DNA of 64,000 bases, from assembly GCA_033964015.1 (NCBI GenBank), contig CM066919.1:20772146-20836145 (forward strand), read 5' to 3'. This DNA is from Scolanthus callimorphus. Lineage: Eukaryota; Cnidaria; Anthozoa; Actiniaria; Edwardsiidae. The position numbers and the translations under genes are program-made. Position 1 is the first letter of the stretch. Each line of letters starts with the position of its first letter. The notes below the pieces were generated by a model, which was not told where the DNA came from, made no database searches, and worked only from the letters and a program-made list of their open reading frames with translations. Positions 45,798-58,047 of the stretch are shown here, piece by piece.

Positions 45798-48700
45798 CTA
45801 TATACTATTAAATGCACTGCAAGTTTCTAGTGCTATCATTTCAAGTCTTTTTTCCTCATCTAGACGATATTGTAAGCTTGGTGCTGATTTTAAGCCAGAT
45901 AAACGTTGGTAGGTCATTGGTTCTATAACACAAGAAGATAAAGCCTTTACTCTGCTTAAACCAACATATGAAAGACCAAAAGTTGTTTCTTTCTTTCCAA
46001 TATCAACCCAGGCTTTGGGTAATGTCAGGCCTTGGCTTTTATGGATGGTTATAGCCCATGCAAGTTTAAGAGGCAACTGCTGCCTTTCATGAATGCCATC
46101 TCCTAAATGAGCTGATACAGTTATAGGGCATATTGGCACACAAGATGGAGTTGTGTCGCTTATAGATGGACCTCTATAGTTATCAAACTGAATAATTACT
46201 GCAATGGGTAAATCAGGAGGCTGGTGATCTGTCTGATAGATTATACCTCTCACAATTCCTGTAGCTCCATTACACAGACCAACACTAGGCCATAAATTCA
46301 TGGTTAGCATTACTTTAGCACCTTTTGCTAAAACAATGAAAGGTTCTAAGCCGGACATTTCATCAGGTTTAACTTTTTTTGCCAGTGCTGAGGAATGACG
46401 AGCATTAATATTGGCAATTGTTTCTCCAAGTTTCTTGAGCTGGTCATAATTGTAATTACCAACTTCGTCATTACTGTAGAACAACCTTGTTGCATTTTCA
46501 AACTCCTCTAAGTGTGGGAGTTTTACTGGTTGGCGGGTTAACAGCAAGTTCCAGTCATCAACAGTTGATTCACCTTTGCGCAACCGTGAAAGTAAATCAC
46601 GGAATTTCACTTGATCTGGGTCAGAGCCCTGAACACGCTGATTGACAGTGAGTTTAACAACTTTATCAAACATTCTGTATGCAAGATAACCCTGTTCGCC
46701 AATACTATTACTTGGCTTAGCATGGTAAAGAGGCTTGTCACCTACAGGTGGTAACTGACCAGGATCTCCTGTCAAAATTATTGAAAATCCTCCAAAGGGC
46801 TGATCGTAATGACCTGTAACCTGTTTACAACGTTTGTCTATCCAACCAAACATAACTTGGCCTAACATTGAGTACTCATCAATGATTATGTACTCTTTAC
46901 CCTTAAGAGTTTCTTGCAATCTGCTCAAGCTTTGTCCTGCAAGGTCTTTATTGCCTCTTGGTCCAACAGGAAGTTTTAACAGGGAATGGATAGTAACTCC
47001 TTGTATGTTAAATGAGGCTTTGCCAGTTGTAGCAGTTACTGCACACTTGTGTTTTAAAAGTGCACGAACAGCATTAATGAGATAGCTTTTTCCAGTTCCA
47101 GCTACTCCATTTAAAATAAGGCATAGAGATTCCTTGTTGTTTGAAAAATCCTCAGAATGGGACTTTATGATATTATATGCCATGTCTTGCATTTCACTAA
47201 ATGTAGCAGTGTCAACAGTTTCATAATTTGGCTGAGCATTTGATATGCTCTGTTCCTTTTTCACTTTGACCCAGGTTGGCATTTCACCAATCTGTTGTTC
47301 AGTATAATGGCTTCTGTCTTGGTGCCAGTCATAATCTACCTCTAAACCATCATGGGACTTTTGAAATGGTGTGTGAAGGTCACATAAGATCATCCATTCC
47401 TCTCGGATATTTGTGTTGGGTTCTAAATTATCACTTTCATCGTCTATATCTTGTTGGCTTTTGATAACTTCTTGAAGTTTGTCAAACCAATCTGGTACAT
47501 TTTTTTGTGCATATGATGTTTCAAGGAATTCATGCCATTTTTCAATGAAATTCTCATTTGATGGTTCTAAATTATCCCATGCATTATCTTGTGATATTTT
47601 CCAAGGCTTGTATCTTATTAACTGATATTTACAATAAAGTGAGAAATTTGGCCCTTTTGGATTTGAGGAGTATGTAGGGAAAACCCTTGGTATTACATTA
47701 TCAGGCTGTTTAGTGAGCTTCTTATTTACAACTTTGTACTTGGTTGCAAATTCTACAAAATTTAGGTTATTTATTTCTGGTGATTTGTCATAATCAACTC
47801 GATTAGCATAAACATCTAGAAGGGAATTCTCTGAGCAAACCTGAGCTTTGTCAATAGATGTTTTTTTCAACTTGCGAGACCCATTTAAACTAACAGGTAT
47901 GACATTGAATGATGAACTGTGAAATTTCAAGGAAAGCAGGTGATGCATTATCTCTTGTGCAGCATAATCTCTTTCACCAAGTGTTTTCATGATCACCTTT
48001 TTGATGGCTCTATGAGGACTGCTATTATTTGCTGCACTATTAACAATTGTATTAAATGCTGTTTTTAACAATGGTGAACGGGGCTCACCTTTAGCTGCAT
48101 ATTTGGTGAGGTATTCCACACATGCATAGTGGTCAATAACTACTTGGATATCACAGTTTGCTCGCCAGGTTTGTAATTGGAGCTGTTGATTGCTATTTAA
48201 ACGGGAATCATTTCTTGCAGTTATAATCTTTGCTCTGTATTGGATTTCATTACTCTTGCTATGAACAGGTTCAAATACTAATTTAGTTTGAGGGCAATGC
48301 TCAATAGGGAAATTAAACCGGCATTTCAATTCCTTCTCATTGTTCCGTTTTCTTAGACAATAGCCACTGCTGCATCGAGTGTGACGCTGAACCATGTTCA
48401 GTAAATCACAATAATCTGAGTCCATATCATATTGTAGAATATCTTTGTAATTCTTTTGGCAAGGATGTATCTCTGGTCTAACCCACATGTCTTCTTCTGG
48501 GGGATTAGGATTGATGGTGGTGAGCAACCAATCTACATACTGACATGCTGTCTCAGCAGCTTTATTACCAGCAACTATTTCTTCATCTAGGCTTGTAGCA
48601 TCTTCAAGATCATGATCATGCTCATCTTTGTATTTCTGGGCCAAAAAACCCTTAAGTGCAATCTTAGTAAGCTCACATAAGCCTGGGTCATTTTTCAGCT

Positions 48701-51700
48701 TAGCTGTACCATGGCAGTGAATACTACCCCGACCTTGGTACTCAAACCTGTACCAGTGCCACTTAGCATCAAGAGTATTGTACAGCCAGTGTTTAATAAA
48801 GCTGTCTAGTCGCTGAGTGAAAAACCAATCAACAATGTGTGGATTGCTTATAACATTCTGGCGTCTGTCTGTGCTAGTGCTGGCAGTGTCACCAAATAAA
48901 GCATGCAGCTGTGGCCAGTGCATATCAGCAGCGGAAAATGTAAAAAAGAATGTTGGTGTACCAACAGTGGTCACAATGGCTTTAAGGTCTTCTCTAACCT
49001 TATGCCAATATGCATTTGTGCCAGAAATGTTTGCAACATATCTAGAAACCTTTGACATGAATGCTGCTGAGTTATTATTAGCGGCCATCTCTTGTAACTC
49101 ATCAATTGTCATATGTGCCTCGCCTGGATTTTGTTTTAAAAATATCCCACTTTGCTGTAAGGTACGCTTTCTCTGAATCATGTCAAAAGCCCAGTATGAA
49201 AACCTTGGGTGGCTAGCAAAGCGATAATTCCACTGACCACAATTGGCCTCTGCAAATTTTAGTAAATGTTTGATACTTTCATGAAGTGACACATCTCTGA
49301 CAACTGATGGATTAGTTGGATCACCCTTCCCATCAGGAAATAATGTAGGGAATGCCATGGTGGCAAGAAATGGCGTATTGTACTCATTTATAGGGGCATC
49401 ATCATTAGAAGGCCAATTCATAGGTTTGTCTGCAGAGAGTTGATTCTTAATTGCTTCCAATTCTTGCTGTTGCTGTTGACCAACTGGTAAAAAGGTACTC
49501 ATTTCTGTTGATTTGTCATATACAATATCATCTACATTTTCTCCACTTGGGCCCAGGTCTGGCTCATTTGTTTCTTCTATTAAAATTTCATTATCAGACT
49601 CAACAGTCAAAAGGCTAGAGGGAATACCATTATCTGGTAAGCAATTCAAAGCATTGCTATCAATGTTTACATCTGCATAATGTGGATTATTCTGTATAAG
49701 CCAGAGAAGAGCATTATGTACTTTTTGCTTTCTTACATTGACATCTTTAAATGTGTTGTCTTTTCCTTTGACTTTCACTATAATCACAGATAAATCCTTA
49801 GGATATCTTGGCAAAGTGGATGCAAGTTCTTTTACATTTTGTGGCAAGTTTATACAATGGCCAGAATAACCTCTTTGACCACCAGGTTTAATATATATCC
49901 GCATTATAGGCAATGCACGAGCAATCAACATTTCCTCAGTTTGAGTTAATCCTTGTAACTCTTGTGGCACTGGGCTAGGGACCATTGAATTTTCAACAGA
50001 AAATGCCTTCGGTATTTGCTTATCTCTTGCACAACGTAAACAATTATAGGAATCAGATGGTTTCAACAATCCTTTCAATGGCCACACCTCTTTGCAAATT
50101 ACACACTGATTCATACAGTATTCAAGAGATTTATGGAAGTTCCTCATGTTTAATTTTGCCCAAGGTTGTTCATGCAAAGGACCATCTAATGCTGAGTTAA
50201 ATCTGTTTAAGTAAATTTGCTGGGGGTCAGATGCAAATGTTCTCTGTGATATTTTATCTATATTAGTGTGATTTGTACACCCTTTCATGTTTTTTGGCTG
50301 AGAATAATTATTAGCCACATTCAAGTCTGTTTGATTATTACCATCGACACTGGTTTCATGCGTCTGAGTATTTTGTTCTTTATTTGCCATTTTCTTAGCC
50401 TGATATTGTTCCCTTCTCTTTGCCAGTCTTTTTGCCCTGGCCTCTGGAGACTCACAAGATCTATATTCTCTTTTCTTTGCCAGTTTCTCTTCCCTGGCAT
50501 CTGGCGACAGAACAGATCTTTTTATTTTGTCATATTCTCTTTTCTTTGCCAGTTTCTCTTCCCTGGCTTCCGGAGAATCACAGGCATTTTTTAATATTCT
50601 GTATGCCCTTTTTCTTGACAATCGTAATTCCCTAGCATCTTTTGTCTCTAAAAGTCTAGCCTTTAAACATCGAAATGTGTTTTTCTTGGCTCTATTGTCA
50701 CTTTGTACAGCCGAGACATAATGTAACCCATTTATGTATCCTAAGAAAACTGCAGTTCTATCTGCATTTGGAACATCTGTAACAGGAGCAATAATCTTTG
50801 CTGGTGACCCTTCAGCAGAGTCAGTTATATGAATAACACAGTTGAATGAATTAGCTACAGCTTGTATAATAATGTTATCACACCATGTCTGTGGTTGAGA
50901 CATTTCCATTATGTAATTTTGCCATGAATCATCTCCTAAACTTTCTACATACAGCTCTGGATAGTTATTCAAGTGATTAATTCCAGCCATGCGTATTTCA
51001 TGGTGCTGTTCAGGTTCGCCAAAATGCTGATGTGAAAAAGCTCGAAAAAAGCAGGAGCCATCACCACCTACGTCAAAAGGCATTAAACCAATCAATGCTA
51101 GCTTTTGGTCTAGCATATTCCATGGTGTAATAATTTGATTGCTTGCACTATTACAGTACATACCTCCTCTTAAAGTCTGTGAACCACAATATAAGGTTTG
51201 GCTCAATATATCATTGTTAGGACAGAAATACTTCTTTGAATTTCTTTTACACAAAGTCTTAGTCCTTGTAATGTAACAAAAGTAACTGAAAAAGTTCACA
51301 TTTCTTTTGCTAAAAGCTGCAAAACAGTGTTTGTAATTACTGGCAATAATGTAAAGCTTGGATGAATTAGGGACCTCTTTTTTGATCAGAAGTTTCAGCT
51401 TCTTTCTTAGTTTTCTCTTGCCTAACAGTTGCATAATTTTTTTCTCTGGAAATCTAGATGGCTCACGGCCCCTCTTTTGTCTCTTGAAATCTTTAGTACG
51501 TTTTCTAACAGAGCTCCTGAAATAACTCTGCATACTATTATTGATATTTCCTTCTGTATGATTAACAGTTTCATCACATAAAAGTACAGAACTACCTGAG
51601 TATGAGGTCATCACAGCTTTCAAAGTAGTGTTTTCACTGGTAGTGTCAGTTGACAATGTTGTGTAAAGCTCATTGTTACTGCAGTATAATGACTGGTTTG

Positions 51701-52316
51701 CACCCATGTCGGGTTTATCATTATGCCATGTTAGGCATTGAGTTATTTTGCTTGGCTGGTTCTTTACCCAAAGCCATACAGCCATCAGACAATGGGTTTT
51801 GGACTGTTCATTTGATCCCATACGCCACACAGTCCATAGGCGAAGGGTTAGATTGTATAGTATTGTAGGCTGATTTTTTACCCAAAGCCATACAGCCATC
51901 AGGCTATGGGGTTTGGACTGTTCATTTGATCCCATGCGCCACCAGTCCAGAGGCGAAGGGTTAGTTTGTATACCCGCCGTAATAGGCATTGGGTTGATTT
52001 GATTACCCGCCTTCATAGGCATTGGGTCAGTTTGACAATCCCACACCGGGGATAATAATCCCTCCAAGTCGGAGGAGACCTGATTATTGCAGGCAACCCC
52101 CAAAATATGGGGAGATTTGGTAAAACCAAACGTGTTGTGTTCGATGGCCACCGTCGGACTCGCAAATCGTCTTATTAGTCGTCGAGAAATCTGCTGTGAA
52201 AATGATCTCATACCAGTGAATAACATGCTTTGAAAGCTGTGATAGCTTTCAAGAATAGAACTAAAGTGATTCATAACGTTTATACTTACCGAATTCCCAG
52301 AAATTTCCACAAACAC
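45798..52316 (-). mobile_element. Helitron RepHel protein with OTU protease domain, intact 2172-codon ORF
   Basis: This is the replication/transposition protein of a rolling-circle Helitron. Domains in order: a 38-residue direct repeat (about 110-185); a basic stretch (~296-312); an OTU cysteine protease (about 410-540) with GGDGSCFF (Asp419, Cys422) and GLHYVS (His532); Lys/Arg-rich repeats [12 protein letters not shown] (about 560-640); a Cys cluster C738/C741/C759/C762 in a DUF6570-like region; a Helitron-like Rep domain (from ~1020) with HUH motif HCH at 1200-1202 and two tyrosines in YLTKY (1402, 1406); and a PIF1-type SF1 helicase with GVAGTGKS (Lys1743), IIIDEYSM (Asp1813), [11 protein letters not shown] and GLSR (Arg2122). 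No stop or frameshift interrupts it, so the copy may be young or active. The true start is uncertain because a strong splice donor lies near the 5' end. Element termini were not resolved. Confidence 0.95.
51763..51990 (-). repeat. 114-bp direct repeat inside the Helitron ORF
   Basis: TTTACCCAAAGCCATACAGC begins at 51763 and 51877, exactly 114 bp apart, so the encoded 38-residue unit ([10 protein letters not shown]...[10 protein letters not shown]) is duplicated in frame. It may be leader or promoter sequence read through as protein. Confidence 0.85.
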
Positions 52317-52461
52317 GTCGCTTCACTTCTGTTGAGTGTTGTGAAATAGCAGCAGAACACGCTTCGTCGAGAAACCAAATTATGGTATACCAAACTGCGT
52401 GGCCGACAGGACCTGGTAACAGGCTACTTTTGCATGCAATCAAACGGGTACCCTGTGGCAT
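52290..52461 (-). CDS. Candidate 5' coding exon overlapping the Helitron start
   Basis: The product is not recognised. On the minus strand an ATG at 52461 opens 57 codons (starting [17 protein letters not shown], ending RVCGNFWEF) that finish in phase 1 at a consensus donor, G|GTAAGTATA, at 52289. It overlaps the first codons of the long Helitron frame in another frame. It could be a Helitron leader exon that splices into the RepHel ORF (acceptors such as ATTTTCACAG near 52200 exist), or an exon of a host gene into whose intron the Helitron jumped. Confidence 0.3.
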
Positions 52462-52504
52462 GTTGCCGCCAGCCCGCCCAAAATCTATTCCGTCTCACAT
52501 ATCA

Positions 52505-52690
52505 TCGTACTGCGCATGCGCGAGAATCAAAGAGGGATAATGGCGAGCTCGTGAGTACGGTACAAACTGGTACGAAAAGAATCAAAGAGGGATAATGGAG
52601 AGCTCGTGAGTACGGTACATTTGTAAACTGGTACGAACTTGTAAACTGGTACGAAATTAGAGTTGCTCTCGCTCGCTGCGCTCGCTCGAG
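52505..52690 (+). repeat. Short direct repeats upstream of the Helitron
   Basis: AGAATCAAAGAGGGATAATGG plus GAGCTCGTGAGTACGGTAC occurs twice (from about 52521 and 52579), followed by two GTAAACTGGTACGAA units and a CTCGCTCGCTGCGCTCGCTCGAG hairpin. Confidence 0.75.
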
Positions 52691-52780
52691 CAATTATGAA
52701 CATACGACCTACATCACAAGAAATAGCATATTGAAGTATACAAAGTTTGGCATTAATCAGAACAAAACTGATCCATATAG

Positions 52781-52880
52781 AGCCATTCAAAAACTCCAAC
52801 ATTTAAGATTTGTATGGTTTGCCGGACGCCACCCCGGACACTCATACAATTCCTGTTAGATTTTGAGTTTTTGAATGACT
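52781..52880. repeat. 100-bp element with 16-bp TIRs
   Basis: AGCCATTCAAAAACTC and GAGTTTTTGAATGACT are inverted with one mismatch. Confidence 0.6.
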
Positions 52881-52959
52881 GTATCTCGTTCAGTATTCAC
52901 CAGATTAGCATCAATCTTCGGCATTTTGTATAGTTCAACGTGCGCTTTCTTTGTATTCA

Positions 52960-53070
52960 ATCCAGGCACTCAGGATATGAAACCCAGCAATGCCCCTCTC
53001 AACATCCATCCCACGCAATTGTGGACATCCTTTGAAGTTTCCCAAGCTTCCAAACCATTCCACTCTCTTC
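52960..53070 (-). repeat. Second copy of the coding-like repeat at 15.7-15.8 kb
   Basis: The minus strand encodes a peptide resembling that of 15750-15835 (see MEWFGSLGNFKGCPQLRGMD). Both share CCCACGC..TTGTG and CCTTTGAAGTTT words. Confidence 0.45.
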
Positions 53071-53079
53071 TGTTTTCAT

Positions 53080-56000
53080 AACTGTGTTATAGCCAAAGAC
53101 AAACTTTCACATTTGGATGAAATTTGGAGGATGTAGACTTTAGATATCGAGGCCTAAACTTAGAGAGAGTGTCACTTTGATCAGCACAAAAATACATATT
53201 TTCTTGAATGTTTGATACAAGCTTTGTGCAGACTGGTTAGAAGTTAGGTAAAGTAGAAGGGAGAAGGTAACAAGTGTTTTTCAATAAAGTAAAAAAATAA
53301 AGGCAAAAAAAAAATAACGGCAGCCCAAAAAATATATCTGAAAGTCATTTCCGAAAGCGATGTATTTGTAGTTTTGTTTCTGGGATATGATATGCGATAT
53401 GGATTTGCATGCAATCTCCTCGTTGTCCTGCATGTTTGAAACAATGAAAAGTGGGCGTTTTATATATACATACCAAACACACTGGGTGATAACTTATCGA
53501 TAAAGTAAACGTTATTAATGATTGATGAAAAGAATTAGCTCCGCCTTTTAGACATGCCTGCTGATCGCGGAGCAAAACGCGTTAAACGCGGAGCAGCAGA
53601 GCTGTTATCACACAATTCCGAATCGAGTAATAGTTTCACGGATTAGATTTCGAAAAACAGCCATAGAAGTAATTTATAAGCTTTTTTGATTGAATTCTCA
53701 ATTCTCAGTCAATTCTGTTTAACAATAATTTAAAATTTCACAAATGGTGTCAGAAGTTGAAATTTAAATTGTTCAAATTTTGGTTCGATAAGTAACATAT
53801 AAAACGCTTAATCAGCAATATACATACAAACAATAACTAAAAGCATAGCGTGAAAAAAAAACTAGAAACTCGTAATCGACAATATCTGAAAGCATAGTGT
53901 GGAAAAATTGATATAATCTTTAGTAAATTATTCACAAAGTTACAAATATTTTAGCGCACTAGCTATAGTAGTTTACAGAAAAAGGAAATGCATGTTGATG
54001 CTTCAGTCTCATGGTAAAAATTTTCGTTTTTTTGAGTGGCGTTCACCATACTTTGCTGACATTTTATCACCACCAGCCTCGGATTCTGTTATAAAGACGA
54101 CTTCTGATGACACAATAGTAGGATTGGTTGCGCGGGGTAAATGTCCATTTGTTTCAGTGATTGATAACCGATTTTGCTGAAATGGGTTAAATAGTGATCC
54201 ATCTTACATGTACATCGTAGAAATACTAGCTTTTTTCCTATTACAGCATAGAGATAAACAATGAAATGGTTTTGGAGATATTAAATAGTAATGTGCGTTA
54301 AATTCGAGTTTCGTTAATTAAATCGTAGCATACCTCTTGCCATGGAGATAAAAGATTGATCAATCTCGCGTAGACCATTTAAGATAATGGTTATCCAGTT
54401 TCAGCCACTTCAAATATAGAAAGTGTTCGTAAGAGAGATAACTATGATGATGCTTTTAGGGGCTACTAGGTGTTAGAAACGCGCAGCATGTCCGTTCTTT
54501 ATTGTTCCCACTGTCATTCAATACAAAAGTTGTGATGGAAAAGAATGAACACAGAAGTTGGGAGCCAAAACCGCGTTTGAAAAGCGTGTTCATGTTTCTA
54601 TTATGAACTAAGGAGCCTAAAAGCGTCCTGTTTCGCTATTTTGGTTTCTGTGTTTTTTTAATGCCCCACTGGCTCACTGTCGGGTTTGGTTCGTTAGCAT
54701 TATTGCCAAAGACCGTTCTAAAGATTACGAAACACTTTTCAATTAAAGTCCCTTAACGTATTCTCAAGCGCAACGAAGAACTAGAATTTAAAAACAACAT
54801 ACAGTTGTAAACAGTAAGGACTATTGAAATATCCTTTTCCAGGCTGAGTCAATTTGTTTTTTCAAGATAGTTCTCATGAATTAATAAAAACCTCCTGCTT
54901 TAAAATTCTAATGGCATTCAGGAACGGGCTAATTGAGAATGATAGTTTTTCGTATCTTTAAACCCTTGGATAATTAAAGCCTTTTCTTTGTCGGGTGAAA
55001 GTTCGTGTTTTCATTGGGCCATTCCCCCCATAGACTGTAATGCGTTTCCCCTCGTGGTCTGCGGTTTAGTGCAAGACCCTTAAAACGCGGAAAAGTGATA
55101 TGAAGGCATTCAATTCAAAATGTCGCGCAACTTACATGTAACGGGTTCGTTCAGGGATCTCCCTGTAACTGAACATATAAATCTACCGCGAAGACTCAGC
55201 TCGGAACTAAACCCTAACTCCAAACCCATCGAAGCAACTCACGGAGCCCTTAAACCTCTTCGCCGGGATGGCTTTTCCAGGAACTCGGTTTGTTACCATT
55301 TTATTGTACTATACCGTTATACTTTAGTTTAAATCATTGACAAGTCCATAGCCATGTATTTATTAAAATCGGATAAATGTTTGACGTTTTAAGCTCCAGG
55401 GTATATGTCTAAATAGTTTTTGCTGTGAAACCGTCCTTCCCGTGGTCTCAGAATTGTTAAATACGACAGCGAAATCTCTTAAAATTCATTCATTCGTGCT
55501 AATTTACAAGTCATATTTAGATTTTTTTAATGAAACTAAAAGCTTTTGCTTTTTCTCTTGATTCTTGACTCTTGTTGAGAAAAGTAAACCATTAGCTAAG
55601 GAGTTCATTTATGTTGCCAGGAAATGGCACGCTTTAGGCGAAAAGAGAGTGAAGAATTATATTCTCAAGTTAAATGGTTCTCTATTGACTCCAGTCGACG
55701 TCACTCCGTAAAGAGGGATTCCTTTGATTTGATAGTTAAAATTTATATGTAATGTTCTGCTCTCCGGGAGACTTTGACTTAACTGATAGAAATGGCAAGA
55801 TAATATGCAAACATATCGAAACTCAGTATGTATTAATCGAAGTGTTTTTGAATGTCTAGTGTTCTGGAAGGGCTTAAACACCAATGCGCTGGGATAACAT
55901 GGGTTTTAAGACTAGAAAGAAACGTGTAGTTATCACTGCACATAGCGGTTGTTGCTCCTAAGGACTGGCCAACATGCCTTTTTGAATTAATTCCAATTGA

Positions 56001-56900
56001 AAGACCTTTATCATTAGAAATCGCCGAGGTAAGAAGCCAAAATCGCTGCTTGAAAGATACTCTCAGGTGCACTACTTATTTATAACGACGTAAAGTATTA
56101 TGATATATTTTCCTAATCATTTATTTTACCAAGTTATATATTCCAGCGGCAATTCAAGCGGATTCGGATTACGAAAGGAACTGATTAGAAGTAATTACTC
56201 TCAGAGGAAAATCTTAACTCGAAAACATAACAGTCAAATAAGCAATATACTGTAAAACTTGACAGTCCAAAATGCAAAGCTTGTATGCTTATATTTGCTG
56301 GATTAGAAATTAAATTAGAGAGCGAGGGCACAAGTTAGTATTTTTATGGCAATTGTTGAGCGTGGTGAAAAAAGAAAATACCATAAAAGAAAGGTTGGAC
56401 CTAAGATTTATGAAACAAATAAGCATATTCACCTCCTAAACGTGTAATATTTGCACTGCTCGCGGAATATGTATTGTCTATGGTACCGACAAAGCAGGTA
56501 TCAAAGAAAATTGCCTGATTTTGTGCCCATTTCAAATCAAAGTCGTTCATTGCTCTGGGAAGGTAACAGATGACTATGGAACTAACATAAGTGTGTCTTA
56601 CAGAGTCTAACTCTTATTTAGGACTTGATCACCGCGAGGTAAGCGAATATTTTGTTTTTTTCTTCAAAAGAGACCACAAGTCGCAGGAGGCTATATTCCG
56701 TATTATGTCGCAGACGTTATCTATCATAGTTAACCAAGAAAATGATTATAGTTATTCAATTTTGGACTTTATTTATCAATATCGATAGCAAAAGAACAAG
56801 ATTAAGACTATTATATCTTGATTCGCCGTCCGATAATAGCAAGGAACAAAATATTTTCGTTCTCAGGGGAGTCAGTTTTATTATTTTGTAATTATTATGT
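53080..56900. other. AT-rich intergenic or intronic stretch
   Basis: No gene with splice support was found. At 53553 an ATG after a CCTTTTAG acceptor-like site opens a 30-codon frame (MPADRGAKRVKRGAAELLSH...) that stops at TAG 53643-53645. It is too short to judge. Confidence 0.4.
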
Positions 56901-56906
56901 GCTTTA

Positions 56907-57235
56907 TTTTTATCTGTTAATTTAGATAATCTAGAACATAGATTTCTCTGAAAAGATTGCGAGGGGAGCTAGAGAAGGGAGTATTCTAGCTGTATTTTGA
57001 AGACAGACTAATTGCGTGTGCGTATGCTGGTTCAGACTTTAGATATTTATGAAAAAAAAGTATTTTTATCTGTTAATTTAGATAATCTAAAAAATAGATT
57101 CCTATCAAAGATAGCGAGGGGAGCTAGAAAAGGGAGTAATTAACAGATTGAGTAACTCTTCTAGTCGCATTTCGAAGACAGACTAATTACGTGTGCGTAA
57201 ACTGGGTCACATTTTGGATATTTGTAAAAAATTAA
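56907..57235 (+). repeat. Tandem duplication, 156-bp offset
   Basis: TATCTGTTAATTTAGATAAT starts at 56911 and 57067. Both units contain GCGAGGGGAGCTAGA and AAGACAGACTAATT.CGTGTG; the second has a short insertion. Confidence 0.85.
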
Positions 57236-57450
57236 CTAACCCACAAACCCAACATATATTTTATTTTAGCGAGTGAAAACGTGAAAATTGTGAAATGTAA
57301 AACGACTCGTAATTCAGCAGGTGATACTAGAGTGATATAATAGCACGCTTGGAAGCCAATTCTAGACTAGAGAGAGAGAAAGTCCGAGGGTCATGTATTA
57401 ATTGTACTTTGAAGAAAAATTCTAAAGGAGCCAAATGCCATATAGTGACT

Positions 57451-57698
57451 TAAGCCTAGTTTCCATATAGTCTTATCTGTCGTATCAGTCAACCGTGAAA
57501 CAAAAGAATAATTCCAATTTCCATTGTTTCACGGTCGACTGATGCGACAGATACGACAGATAAGACTATATGGAAACCAGCCTTAAAGCCTAGTTTCCAT
57601 ATAGTCTTATCTGTCGTATCAGTCAACCGTGAAACAAATTTCCATTGTTTCACGGTCGACTGATGAGACAGATAAGACTATATGGAAACCAGGCTTTA
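57451..57698. repeat. Two tandem hairpin MITEs, family D
   Basis: Hairpin 1 (57451-57586) and hairpin 2 (57585-57698) each start AAGCCTAGTTTCCATATAG and end CTATATGGAAACCAGSCTT. Arms include TTATCTGTCGTATCAGTC and CCGTGAAACAA. A third copy is at 62641-62777. Confidence 0.9.
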
Positions 57699-58047
57699 GA
57701 ACTCGGCTGATTTTTACAGCTATAAAAGTCGGTGTCTCGCGCTATGCAATTTGAAAACGTCGCTTCATGGGTTTGGGATTTTTGCTTTGTTTTTTGCTTC
57801 TGTCCCGCCAATCGAACAATCTTATCCAATCAGGTACTTGCCCAGTTTCGCATAGTGCAGTCTCGATGCAGTCGACTGGCTTTCTGTCGCGACGACAGAA
57901 CTCAAACTACGTCTTGAAAATTCACAACGCGTAACAACGGTTTTGGCTATAACTAACGACTGCCAAAAGTGCTATCGCTATAAGATGAGTTCTAAGAAGT
58001 TTCTAAGATTCCCACTTCTTAGGTCTCTTCATAATGCTTTCCATTGT

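Noticed and set aside
50268..50721. Plus-strand ORFs of up to 108 codons with hydrophobic repeats
   Set aside because: They are the antisense of the Lys/Arg-rich repeats of the Helitron protein.
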